From Euryarchaeota archaeon UBA438 (GTDB lineage Archaea > Thermoplasmatota > Poseidoniia > Poseidoniales > Thalassarchaeaceae), in contig DAQP01000002.1 of the NCBI GenBank assembly GCA_002504435.1, forward strand, positions 20,983-52,939: 31,957 bases of DNA, in the 5' to 3' direction. Below are positions 6,703 to 14,600 of this stretch, one piece after another. How positions within the stretch are numbered: position 1 is the first letter of the stretch; each line of letters opens with the position of its first letter. Below the pieces are notes generated by a model. That model did no database searches. It had not been told where the DNA came from and saw only the letters and a list, made by a program, of their open reading frames with translations. The position numbers and the translations under genes are program-made.

Positions 6703-7587
6703 TCAGAGAACTGCCTTGAGGTCTTCCTCAATGCCACCAAATCTTCCGGAAAGCTCGCTTACGGCCATTTCGAATGCCACTCTTGGGGTCATCGATCCAT
6801 CCGTTTCGAAGCTCAGGATGAATTCCCCGGGAACATCTTCCAGCTCTATTGCATCCTTGAAGTCCCTAGATTCCTCTGTTCCAGATCCTACATGATTGAG
6901 GTCTGACTTCAGTGCCTCTACCATTTCTATGTCATCTAGCCGGCCGTCCTTGAAGTCCTTCGCTTTGATAGTAAGGCCAAGATCCCAGAGAACCTTAGAT
7001 CTGGACTTGACCTTCAATACTCCAACCTGCCTTGGATTGAAAGTAACCCCGCAGACTGGAGACCACTTCACGTGATCCCTGCCGCGACCCATTACCGCCG
7101 TGGCGGAGAACTCGATCATTTGGCCTTTGAACAGCTTGGTGATTGGTATTGATTGGTACTTGGTAGGGATGAACCCATCAGTGTCTCCTAGGAAGTTCAG
7201 ATCCCCAGCAGTAACCCAAGTGCCCTCATCAGACCCCTTTACTTGGCAATAGTACAGCATTGTGCAACTAGCACATCCTCTGTCATCTTCCACCATCTCG
7301 GAACAGTTGGGGCACTCGTCTTGGAAGTAGAACTCGTCATGCTTCGTTGGGATAGGTATCATTGCAAGCCTTTGGGCAATCACCTCATCTGGAAGTGGTC
7401 CGTCCGTCTCCCAGAGATCATCTCCATCCTCCTCGGTCTTTTTTACGAATCTAACAGTGTCAATCGCCATCTTAGGGGTGTCTGACATCAGAGTCCTCCT
7501 AATCGAGTTAACAAAAGCGCGGTCCGTATCTGTGAGAAGCACCTTGATGCTCTCTTCGTCTTCATTCAGAATTTTTACCTTAACCAT
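6703..7587 (-). CDS. rpoD: DNA-directed RNA polymerase subunit D (Rpo3)
   Basis: This is a 294-residue archaeal RNA polymerase subunit D, homologue of eukaryotic Rpb3/AC40 and bacterial alpha N-terminal domain; it pairs with subunit L to nucleate polymerase assembly. The alpha motif is at residues about 17-45 (DTDRAFVNSIRRTLMSDTPKMAID), followed by RLAMIPIPT and GRGRDHVKWSPVCG. A Cys cluster C92-x2-C95, C105-x2-C108, C114 falls where many euryarchaeal D subunits carry Cys residues; there is no inserted ferredoxin-like Fe-S domain. ATG 7587 is chosen because the frame upstream of it would run into rps11 and because GAGGTGAT lies just before it. The Shine-Dalgarno sequence overlaps the rps11 stop codon, so translation is coupled. 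The gene is last in rps13-rps4-rps11-rpoD, a standard archaeal order. Confidence 0.95.
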   Translation of the reverse strand: MVKVKILNEDEESIKVLLTDTDRAFVNSIRRTLMSDTPKMAIDTVRFVKKTEEDGDDLWETDGPLPDEVIAQRLAMIPIPTKHDEFYFQDECPNCSEMVEDDRGCASCTMLYYCQVKGSDEGTWVTAGDLNFLGDTDGFIPTKYQSIPITKLFKGQMIEFSATAVMGRGRDHVKWSPVCGVTFNPRQVGVLKVKSRSKVLWDLGLTIKAKDFKDGRLDDIEMVEALKSDLNHVGSGTEESRDFKDAIELEDVPGEFILSFETDGSMTPRVAFEMAVSELSGRFGGIEEDLKAVL

Positions 7588-7592
7588 CTCAA

Positions 7593-7600
7593 TCACCTCA
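7593..7600 (-). promoter_or_regulatory. Ribosome-binding site of rpoD overlapping the rps11 stop codon
   Basis: TGAGGTGA on the minus strand contains the rps11 stop (TGA, 7600-7598) and a strong Shine-Dalgarno core GAGGTGA, 5 bases before the rpoD ATG at 7587. It fixes the rpoD start. The identical octamer, also holding a stop codon, is used between rps13 and rps4 (8668-8675). Confidence 0.8.
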
Positions 7601-7978
7601 GACGCGCCTCCCGCGTCGACCTCCCTTTGACTTGGTCCCATCAGTGGGTATTGGAGTAACGTCCTCTATTCTTGTAATCTGCATGCCAGCCCTGGTAAGC
7701 GCTCGGATTGCTGATGTCGCACCAGGAGCGCTGTGCGAACGATTCCCGCCAGCTCCCCTGTACTTGACAATCACCTGATTGAAGTCCTTCTCCACAAGCA
7801 TCTCGGCCATCCTCTCGGCTGCCCTCATAGATGCGAATGAGCTGGACTTCTCAGATCCGCCTTTTGTCACCATGCCGCCAGAGACCTTGCAGATCGTCTC
7901 TGATCCGGTTAGGTCGGTTGCTGTCATCAGCACGTTGTTATGTGTAGTGTAGATATGAAGAACAGCTTTGTGCGGCAT
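7598..7978 (-). CDS. rps11: Small ribosomal subunit protein uS11
   Basis: This is a 126-residue uS11 of the 30S platform, which contacts 16S rRNA near the mRNA exit/E site. Diagnostic segments are HIYTTHNNVLMTATDLTG, KVSGGMVTKGG, VKYRGAGGNRSHSAPGATSAIRAL and the basic tail KSKGGRRGRRV. ATG 7978 is preferred over the upstream TTG 7981 because it lies 6 bases after a full GGAGGTGA site (7985-7992) and overlaps the rps4 stop by one base (TGATG), a classic reinitiation arrangement. It is the third gene of the operon. Confidence 0.96.
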   Translation of the reverse strand: MPHKAVLHIYTTHNNVLMTATDLTGSETICKVSGGMVTKGGSEKSSSFASMRAAERMAEMLVEKDFNQVIVKYRGAGGNRSHSAPGATSAIRALTRAGMQITRIEDVTPIPTDGTKSKGGRRGRRV

Positions 7979-8661
7979 CAATTGTCACCTCCAGGAATTG
8001 TGTCTTCGACCGTCGGTGCAGCGGCCTCTCCTGCCTTGATGTCCTCGACAAAGTCTCCTGCTGCCTGCACGGGGCCACCCACTTCAGATGCCTCCTCCTC
8101 AGATGCATCTACAGTAGCCCGCAGCTTCTCCAGCTCCTCTCTGAATGGATGAGTCGGGTCTTCGTACTTCGAACCACTTGTGTAGCGGAGCATTTCTTCC
8201 TCTTCCCTGAGGACGTGGTATCCCGGCACAGTCATTTTCTGTCCCCCAATCGAAATGTGTCCATGCACAATCAGGTTTCTTGCTGCCCTCATCGAGGGCG
8301 CCAGGCCCTTGTAGTAAACTTGAGATTGCAACCTCCTAGCCAGCATCAATTCTACATCAATCTGCAGAATATTGTCTAGACTAGAGCCCTCGGAGAGCAG
8401 CCCCTTCTTGGTTAGGGATGCTAGCAGGTCATCTTTCTCCCGAGAATAGTGCCCCTCGGAAGTATCGACCCTCCCAATCAACTTCATGGCCTGGTTTCTG
8501 TGCCTTCTAAGCGCGGACTTCTCCCTCCAGATCTCTCTCATTCCTCCGACTTTCTTCAAGCCGTATTTTTCCTTGAGGGCGTGCTCCTCTTCTATTCGGG
8601 CCTGCTTCCATGGGTGGGTAGGCGTCTGTGTCTTTGGTCTAGCAAACTTAGGATCTCCCAT
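7978..8661 (-). CDS. rps4: Small ribosomal subunit protein uS4 with acidic C-terminal extension
   Basis: This is a 227-residue uS4, a primary 16S rRNA-binding protein that starts 30S body assembly. The N-terminus (GDPKFARPKTQTPTHPWKQ) and the S4 RNA-binding domain (about 105-150: LMLARRLQSQVYYKGLAPSM, ARNLIVHGHISI) are archaeal/eukaryotic in type. Archaeal uS4 usually ends near 170-190 residues; here about 50 further residues, rich in Glu, Asp, Ala and Val, follow, with no recognisable motif. The extension is probably disordered. The ribosome-binding site TGAGGTGA (8668-8675) includes the rps13 stop, and the gene's own stop overlaps the rps11 start, so it is coupled on both sides. Confidence 0.96.
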   Translation of the reverse strand: MGDPKFARPKTQTPTHPWKQARIEEEHALKEKYGLKKVGGMREIWREKSALRRHRNQAMKLIGRVDTSEGHYSREKDDLLASLTKKGLLSEGSSLDNILQIDVELMLARRLQSQVYYKGLAPSMRAARNLIVHGHISIGGQKMTVPGYHVLREEEEMLRYTSGSKYEDPTHPFREELEKLRATVDASEEEASEVGGPVQAAGDFVEDIKAGEAAAPTVEDTIPGGDN

Positions 8662-8672
8662 AATTACTCACC

Positions 8673-9140
8673 TCACTTCTTCCTCTGGACACCTAGAGCT
8701 GTGCCCCTCCTTCCATTGCTTCTTAGTCTCTGACCGCGGACCTTGTGCCCGCTCCTGTGGCGTATTCCTCTGTAGGTCTTTATTCCTGCAAGCCTAGCAA
8801 TGTCATCGTCTCGTGTCATTGACACCTCCATCGCTACGATATGTGCGTCTTCGTTGGACTCGAGGTCCCTTTGCCTGTTCATCAGCCACCAAGGCATCTC
8901 AGTCGCGTAGTCGCCTATTGCCTGTCGCAGGCGTTCTTGTTCCTCATCAGTAAGGTGACCTCCCAGTTTACTACCGTCAATGTCGGATAATTTGCATATC
9001 ATACCCGCGGTCCTCATTCCAATGCCCTTGATAGAGCAGAGTCCGACTGAAATCTTACGCAGTCCGTCTACGTCCGTATCGGCTATCCTAATGATGTAAG
9101 AGAAGTCATCTCCCAGTTGGGTTTCATCTATTGCTGTCAT
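8673..9140 (-). CDS. rps13: Small ribosomal subunit protein uS13
   Basis: This is a 155-residue uS13 of the 30S head, contacting uS19 and the bridge to the 50S subunit. Typical segments are YIIRIADTDVDGLRKIS, LCSIKGIGMRTAGMICK (helix-two-turns-helix rRNA/tRNA contact) and the basic tail GIKTYRGIRHRSGHKVRGQRLRSNGRRG. It is the first gene of the rps13-rps4-rps11-rpoD operon. A GGGAG site (9150-9154, minus strand) lies 9 bases before ATG 9140. The leader also contains a GNRA-loop hairpin (9160-9175) and, about 70 bases up, a TATA-like box (9208-9216), so the transcript probably has a leader near 45 bases, unlike the leaderless genes nearby. Confidence 0.96.
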   Translation of the reverse strand: MTAIDETQLGDDFSYIIRIADTDVDGLRKISVGLCSIKGIGMRTAGMICKLSDIDGSKLGGHLTDEEQERLRQAIGDYATEMPWWLMNRQRDLESNEDAHIVAMEVSMTRDDDIARLAGIKTYRGIRHRSGHKVRGQRLRSNGRRGTALGVQRKK

Positions 9141-9159
9141 GTTACGGTTCTCCCGTGTT

Positions 9160-9175
9160 CACCGGTTACCCAGTG
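9160..9175 (-). promoter_or_regulatory. GNRA-tetraloop hairpin in the rps13 leader
   Basis: On the minus strand CACTGG (9175-9170), loop GTAA, CCGGTG (9165-9160) gives a six-pair stem with one U-G wobble closed by a GNRA tetraloop. It lies between the predicted transcription start and the Shine-Dalgarno sequence of rps13. Leader structures that mimic rRNA often mediate feedback by a ribosomal protein of the same operon (S4 in bacteria), so this is a candidate autoregulatory site. Function is inferred. Confidence 0.45.
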
Positions 9176-9207
9176 GCCCAGTAGGCATCCGGGCGACCAA
9201 CCTTCCC

Positions 9208-9216
9208 TATTTGAAC
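9208..9216 (-). promoter_or_regulatory. TATA-like box for the rps13 operon
   Basis: TTCAAATAG on the minus strand is the only A/T-rich element in the 103-base gap between the methyltransferase gene and rps13. Its centre is about 72 bases before the ATG, predicting a leader of about 45 bases that would contain the hairpin at 9160-9175. Assigned by eye. Confidence 0.4.
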
Positions 9217-9224
9217 CGATTGGA

Positions 9225-9239
9225 CGCCCCGTAGGGGCG
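9225..9239 (-). terminator. Hairpin after the THUMP-like methyltransferase gene
   Basis: CGCCCC-GTA-GGGGCG (palindromic arms 9225-9230 and 9234-9239) begins four bases beyond the stop of the upstream minus-strand gene. No U-rich tract follows on the minus strand, so it is not a classical intrinsic terminator. It may stabilise the mRNA 3' end or insulate the methyltransferase transcript from the rps13 promoter next to it. Confidence 0.4.
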
Positions 9240-9243
9240 GAAA

Positions 9244-10548
9244 TCACGGCTCTTTGCAGATTACGTAGACCGTATGTCCACTATCTCCTCTGACTAGCTG
9301 AACGTCCGCCATGAATGAACGGGACCCCTCGATATCCCTCATCGCCTTGTGTAATCTTCTCTGCAGTGTGGGGTGCAATTCCGGATCAAGAGAGCACCTG
9401 AGGGTGATGCTACCAATGTCATTCCTAGCTAATGCCGCGGCAGTCAGGTCGATACTGTGCAGCTCAGGGGGGGAGAGTCTGTGCTGAACCACCTGGCCAG
9501 TGGCTACCACGAAGCCCATTACCTCGTCATCCCCCTGGATAGGCTCCGTGTGTATCAGGATAGGCCTCCTTCCACTGGTCCTTAGCCACGTCCGCCCGCC
9601 TCTGTCGCCAAGGGCCGCCTCAATCCAATCGTCTTGTAGTCCGCTTTCAAGCAGAACTGGATCCAGAATCGTCATCCAAGATCCAAAAGGAGGTGGCTCA
9701 CTAAGATCGGATGAAACGGCGATTGACGGCTTGCCCTCTATGGAGGCCATTATTTTCTTCGTACCCATCCTCACGCACCTCCTCGGGCTCTTCGAGGAGA
9801 GAGACCCCGACCAAACAGAAAGCCGGTCAACGCGCCCCCCTCCCTGACTAAGCCACTCCCAGGTTCTCCTGATTCCGGGGAACGAAGTCTCTATCGTGGC
9901 ATCAACCATGGATCGCTGATCATCGTCCAGTCTTGGTGACAAGTCTAGAAGTATGCTAGGCCCATTAGTCCCGGGCTCCAGGTAATTCTTCCATGAAGCG
10001 AGAAGTGGACCGAGTGGAGGGTCCATCTCGTCTATGTGATGATTCTGTGCGTCTGTAGGTCTCGCAGGGTCAAGATGTAACATAGCCACAGGGGGGTGCG
10101 CGCGAGTTCCGGCTTCACGAAGGCTGGACCAATATTCAGTCATCACCCCTTCAGCGTCCGAACCGTCCCCGATAACAACCCTGTCCATAGATCTCTGAAC
10201 ATCGTCCGACTCCGCCGCTACGAACATGTTCGCGGCACAGAGGACAGCAATATTGCCATCTATTTCTACCCCCAACGCAGGCCTCTTCAGAACCTTCGAA
10301 TAGGCAATAAGCTGGATTCCTGAACCAACCGCACCATCGGCAATAACCCCCGGCCCCAGGGATTTCGGATCAATCTGTCCGGCCCTCGCCAAAGCCACTC
10401 CCCATGGAGTTGAAAGCCTCCTCATCTCATCTGTAAAATGGAAAGCAGGGTCTCCCTTGCGAGATGATTTTGCTGGGGCACGCCTACCTCCTTCCTTCAC
10501 AACCTCGGGTGAAGGCCTAACAGATGCGTGGTCACTGCCTTCTGACAT
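9244..10548 (-). CDS. THUMP-like class I SAM-dependent methyltransferase
   Basis: This is a 434-residue protein. After about 45 variable residues, SAM-binding motif I is seen as DGAVGSGIQL (71-80), motif II as GVEID (93-97) and a catalytic-type motif IV as LHLDPARP (157-164). The D-P-A-R version, followed by a strand listing a DLSPRL element and a C-terminal beta-rich region, resembles the bacterial family annotated 'class I SAM-dependent methyltransferase, THUMP-like domain'. Substrate is unknown; an RNA base is likely by family resemblance. It lies upstream of the ribosomal operon on the same strand but has its own TATA-like box (10567-10576) and a GAGAGG site ahead of ATG 10548, and a hairpin follows its stop. 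The Pro/Ser-rich N-terminal segment looks disordered. Confidence 0.62.
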   Translation of the reverse strand: MSEGSDHASVRPSPEVVKEGGRRAPAKSSRKGDPAFHFTDEMRRLSTPWGVALARAGQIDPKSLGPGVIADGAVGSGIQLIAYSKVLKRPALGVEIDGNIAVLCAANMFVAAESDDVQRSMDRVVIGDGSDAEGVMTEYWSSLREAGTRAHPPVAMLHLDPARPTDAQNHHIDEMDPPLGPLLASWKNYLEPGTNGPSILLDLSPRLDDDQRSMVDATIETSFPGIRRTWEWLSQGGGRVDRLSVWSGSLSSKSPRRCVRMGTKKIMASIEGKPSIAVSSDLSEPPPFGSWMTILDPVLLESGLQDDWIEAALGDRGGRTWLRTSGRRPILIHTEPIQGDDEVMGFVVATGQVVQHRLSPPELHSIDLTAAALARNDIGSITLRCSLDPELHPTLQRRLHKAMRDIEGSRSFMADVQLVRGDSGHTVYVICKEP

Positions 10549-10566
10549 TATTTTCGCCTCTCAATC

Positions 10567-10576
10567 AATATATTTA
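10567..10576 (-). promoter_or_regulatory. TATA box for the methyltransferase gene, overlapping the FKBP-like stop codon
   Basis: TAAATATATT on the minus strand is a good archaeal TATA element, centred about 23 bases ahead of ATG 10548. Its first three bases are the TAA stop of the FKBP-like gene. The spacing predicts a transcript with little or no leader, although GAGAGG at about 10556-10561 could also serve as a ribosome-binding site on a longer transcript read through from the FKBP-like gene. Confidence 0.55.
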
Positions 10577-11530
10577 GACCCCAACAAAAGCCGTAACCTC
10601 TAATTCGAATCTAAGCCATGAATTCTGCAATTCATGGCCATCTGACCCACCATACGCTATGTTGGGCGGAAGGAGTGTGATATGACTGGTTCCAGTATCC
10701 ACTCCCGGTATCAGTCCCCTGTCTGCATCGATGTCAAGGCCTATCGCAGACCAGCCGAAACCTTCGATGTAGTTCGGGTCATCACCTGCATTTACCGGCA
10801 GATCTCCCTCATCCAACAGCTCATCTGTATCAGCGTCCCAGACCCTGTAATGTACCTGGAGGCTATCTCCATCCTGAGAGTGGAGCTCACGTTCTTCAAC
10901 TCCCTTGAATACCGTGACATCAAGCCTTACTTCCGATGAAACCAGAGCAACATGAGAAGCCACAATTGAGAAACTACTCTCGTCAATATCCTCGGTAATC
11001 TCAATTTCCAGAATTATCGAATCATTTCCTGGGAATTCGTTGATCAGCAACTGCGTATCGTCAGAATACGAGAATATCACATCGGCCCCTTCAATCTCAA
11101 GTAGAAGGTCCAGAGTCTGGTTACCCCTGTTGTGTATTGCTACTGAAGCACGATCACCGTTTCCTTGATGTTCCCAGTCACAACGCAACTCCCCGGGATA
11201 GAGAAACACATCATCCTGGGCAGAAAGATTCTCTGGCCACGCCCAGTCTCCCTCTCTGGAGTCGCAGGTGTCGAAAAGGAGGTCTACCTCCCATGCCCAT
11301 CGCCCATCCACCTCGAGCATCGATTCATCGACAGAACCGAAAGAATCCTCAAGGTGATTCATGAATCTGTATGTGTCTATGCCAATCCAGATAGTGGATA
11401 GGAGTACCACCAATATTGTCGATAGTGAAAGGAGTATTGCTGCCCTTGGAACTGCCATTTCGTTTATGCCAAGTGGAACATGCGGATGCTCTACTTCGTC
11501 GGGCGTGTCCGATATCCACGTCCGCGTCAT
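10574..11530 (-). CDS. Membrane-anchored protein with C-terminal FKBP-like domain
   Basis: This is a 318-residue protein. Residues about 30-51 (AAILLSLSTILVVLLSTIWIGI) form one TM segment or uncleaved signal. Residues about 52-210 are an acidic, beta-rich extracytoplasmic region of no family I recognise. Residues about 218-318 resemble FKBP-type peptidyl-prolyl isomerases: SLQVHYRVWD, LLDEG, a G-x-x-x-G-x-D stretch, LLPPNIAYGG and LRFELEVTAF align in order with the FKBP strands, keeping the pocket Tyr equivalents (VHY, AYG) and the terminal F-x-L. The usual F-D pair is L-D and the pocket Trp is not obvious, so catalysis is uncertain; it could be a folding helper for secreted proteins or a binding domain only. 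The gene lies 87 bases downstream of the large polytopic membrane protein on the same strand. Confidence 0.68.
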   Translation of the reverse strand: MTRTWISDTPDEVEHPHVPLGINEMAVPRAAILLSLSTILVVLLSTIWIGIDTYRFMNHLEDSFGSVDESMLEVDGRWAWEVDLLFDTCDSREGDWAWPENLSAQDDVFLYPGELRCDWEHQGNGDRASVAIHNRGNQTLDLLLEIEGADVIFSYSDDTQLLINEFPGNDSIILEIEITEDIDESSFSIVASHVALVSSEVRLDVTVFKGVEERELHSQDGDSLQVHYRVWDADTDELLDEGDLPVNAGDDPNYIEGFGWSAIGLDIDADRGLIPGVDTGTSHITLLPPNIAYGGSDGHELQNSWLRFELEVTAFVGV

Positions 11531-11617
11531 GATTCATTTGCCAACACCTTCTGCCATCAACGTTGGCCTGTTTGGATTCGAGAAATCATCAATTGAATAG
11601 AGTCAAATTACTGCGAA

Positions 11618-14600
11618 TCAGTCCCTTACTAGCTCCTTTTCGTAAGTTATGCCCAGCCAAGACACTATCCCTAGCTCCATCGCCACTATCGTAAGTCCTG
11701 CCAACATAACTCCCGGATTAGTCAGGGCGCTTCCGAAGAATACCAGAGCTGTCAATATCGCCAACACCAGGTCGACCAGGCCCCAGATCCTGAGCCCCCT
11801 CCTCAACTGTAGTATGCCAATGACCCAAACGGAGGTGGACATTACGATTAGAGCAATCGGGAGGAGCCCCGCCGCCCCTCCTCCAAGCAGGCCAATGACG
11901 ATGAGAAGGTGGCCATTCGCAGCTAGCATTAGAGCCCAGTCCCCCTTCTTCGTCGGAACAGTCAGAACGCATAGTAGAATGGCAATCGCTCCCAGCGTAA
12001 CACTGGCCTCTGTAATGATTGATGAAACGCTATCAATCCAGTTTCTAACAGCCAACATAACTAGTATGACCCCCGGAATGGCCAGGCCCACGGAATTCTG
12101 CTGCTCTCTCTTCAGTCCCTGTATTATTGCACTGCAGATTGCCATTGCCCCAGCTAGGCCGAATGAGAGCATTACCACAGCAATTGCTCGACCACCCCTC
12201 CCGGAACCTCCCTTGGATTCGACCCTTCCTCTGGACGTGCGAAGATTGTCGATCCAGAAATCTGCAATCACCGCAATTACTAGGACTGCCTCCAGAAGGA
12301 GAAGGGGAAGCTTCCACTCCAGCAAATCTCCAGTCAACGGATCTACCGTAAGAGGCCAGGGCAACGATTCGTAAAGTAGACTTCCAATTAGCCGATCAAC
12401 AAACAAGGAGATGATCAGCCAATCTATCGCAATTGGAATCCTATCAAGCATATTTTCTTGTTGGAATAGGGAAATCGCAACCAGCTCAACCACGATAACC
12501 ACGACGACGGCCATACCCAATAGGTCCTGATTACTGCTACCCGGACCTATCAAGGAAGCAACGTGGGCAACTACAATCCCTACAATAGCGAGAGCAATGG
12601 GGGTTTCCATTCCCCCAATATGCGGCAGTGGTAATTCCAAACCCCTAGTTCTGAACCTAGCTACCGCAACAAGAACCGTCACAAAGGCACCGCAAGATAG
12701 CAGTATTACTGGATTGGACCCAGTTGTCAACCCGATTAGCACACTCGCCCCTAGTACAACCGCCATGACCGAGATGACGATCACGGGCTTGTGACTAACA
12801 TCTGTGACATACAGCTCCCCCAGGTCCTCCGTTGGAGACAACTCCCTCCTCTTCCTCCTCGCCTCTCTCAACTCAGCAACTCTTGGATTGAATCCGGAAA
12901 CATTCCCATCCCCAGTAGAAGTCGAGGTCGAAACTCGAGAGTCTTCCGCTGCCATCTCCCTCCTTTCGCTTAGGAGGCTCATGGTTTGCAACTCCCTCCT
13001 AATTTCCCCCCTTGCTACAAGCCACAGGGAACTTATGACGAAAATTGCAATAGATGCGTATTTCGACTCCTCCTCACCAATTTGCCAAGTAAGTGAGATT
13101 GAGATCACCATTAGCCACAAGGATGCGAGAGCAGGCCTAAGCAGGTCTTCTATCGCTCCAGCCTTGGGCAGGTATGAACCAAGCATAGCAGCGGTGCACA
13201 AAACTACCACTAAGCCTGTATCCAATTCAGGAATATATTCTGATGGAGCTAACAAATTAGAAGGATCATTTCCAGACAGGAAAATCAAGAAGGGCAGGCT
13301 CATCATCCCCATAGCAAGTGTGTAATTTCTATTCTCAATATCTCGCTCAAAATGAATAAGCGTCAGCAGTAGGAAGCACAGGATCACACTCAGAATCTCG
13401 CCTTCTCCGTGCCTCCATTGAATGATCACAGCACTGGCGAAAATTATGCCTAACATCATACTAACATTGCCAACTCTAACTTTTCTGACATGAGCGGCAA
13501 GATGCAGAATCCAGATGGCCCCACACACCAACACTAGGGTGAAGGAGGTGAAACCTCCAAACTGAGCCATGAAAATTGTGGTAATCATTGGTATCCAAAG
13601 TCCGAGGCTCCAGAGCTGTAATGTCCCTGAGTCCCTAATAGAAGCAGAAATTTCAGAAATTCCAAGAAATCTCGATGCGAGGTTTACATTCGTAGAGCCC
13701 AATCTTTCATTGACCACAGACATTAGGATTGAACACAGGATAAGATAACCCGCCAGTGGAACAACATCTAGCTCAATCACGCTCCCGGGGTCAATGCGAT
13801 CGTTGGCCACTAGAACTGTTCGAATTGCCTCTTCCAAAGTCTCCTCCATCAGAATCCAGACCCATGGCAGAAGAACGGTTACTCCAGCAAGTGACGGGGA
13901 CTCCCTCCTCACCGAGAGAATTGCAGTACCTAGGTGAAGAAGTGAAAGAAGTGAAAGAAGCAACACTCCACCGTCACCACCATTCTCAGCTGACTCTGAT
14001 GGGACTAGAATTACGAGTAGGATTAGTATTGCTACGGCCCCTCCCCATAGGACCCTATCGGTAACTATGTCCTGATCCCGAAGAACAACAAAACCAGTGA
14101 TCGCGGCCCCAACTATGGTGAATACAACATACTCTGAAATCGCTAGGTATTCCTCCACCAAATCCCCATTAGATAGCATCGCAATCAGAACTAGGGCTGA
14201 AGCTCCGAGTGGAACCATGACCCTCTTCGACGCAACTCCTCTTACAGTAAGATAAGAACCACCAAATGCCCCTCCTAGAACCGTAACCATGGCCAATGCG
14301 TAGCCCGTATCCTCCCTGTTTGCAGCCACAGCAAGAAGAGCCCCAATGAGTCCCATCGATACGGAGACGCCCCAAAGCCCTGGCTTACCTAGCCCCATCA
14401 CTTTCATTGCATCCGAGAACCAATTCGACTCCCTCGCATATCTCGAAGCCATGGATGCGTTCGCTGCGGTAACTGCCATCATCAGAGTGAAGAGGAGAAG
14501 CGGCGAGTCGAGTGGAAGTATGCGTAATTCGCCAATCTGAAAACCACTGGTTGTAGCATGCATCCCAATCCACAAATTCGAAGCTGCAATCCCGAGGGCA

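Noticed and set aside
6870..7587. Ferredoxin-like Fe-S domain in RNA polymerase subunit D
   Set aside because: The Cys cluster at residues 92-114 is in the region where many euryarchaeal subunits have Cys, and the later inserted Fe-S domain is absent.
7979..7981. TTG 7981 as the rps11 start
   Set aside because: ATG at 7978 has better spacing to the GGAGGTGA site and matches the normal uS11 N-terminus.
11649..12374. 241-codon plus-strand frame opposite the polytopic membrane protein
   Set aside because: Antisense shadow rich in Ser/Thr/Pro/Arg as expected from reversed hydrophobic codons; no domain or start signal.
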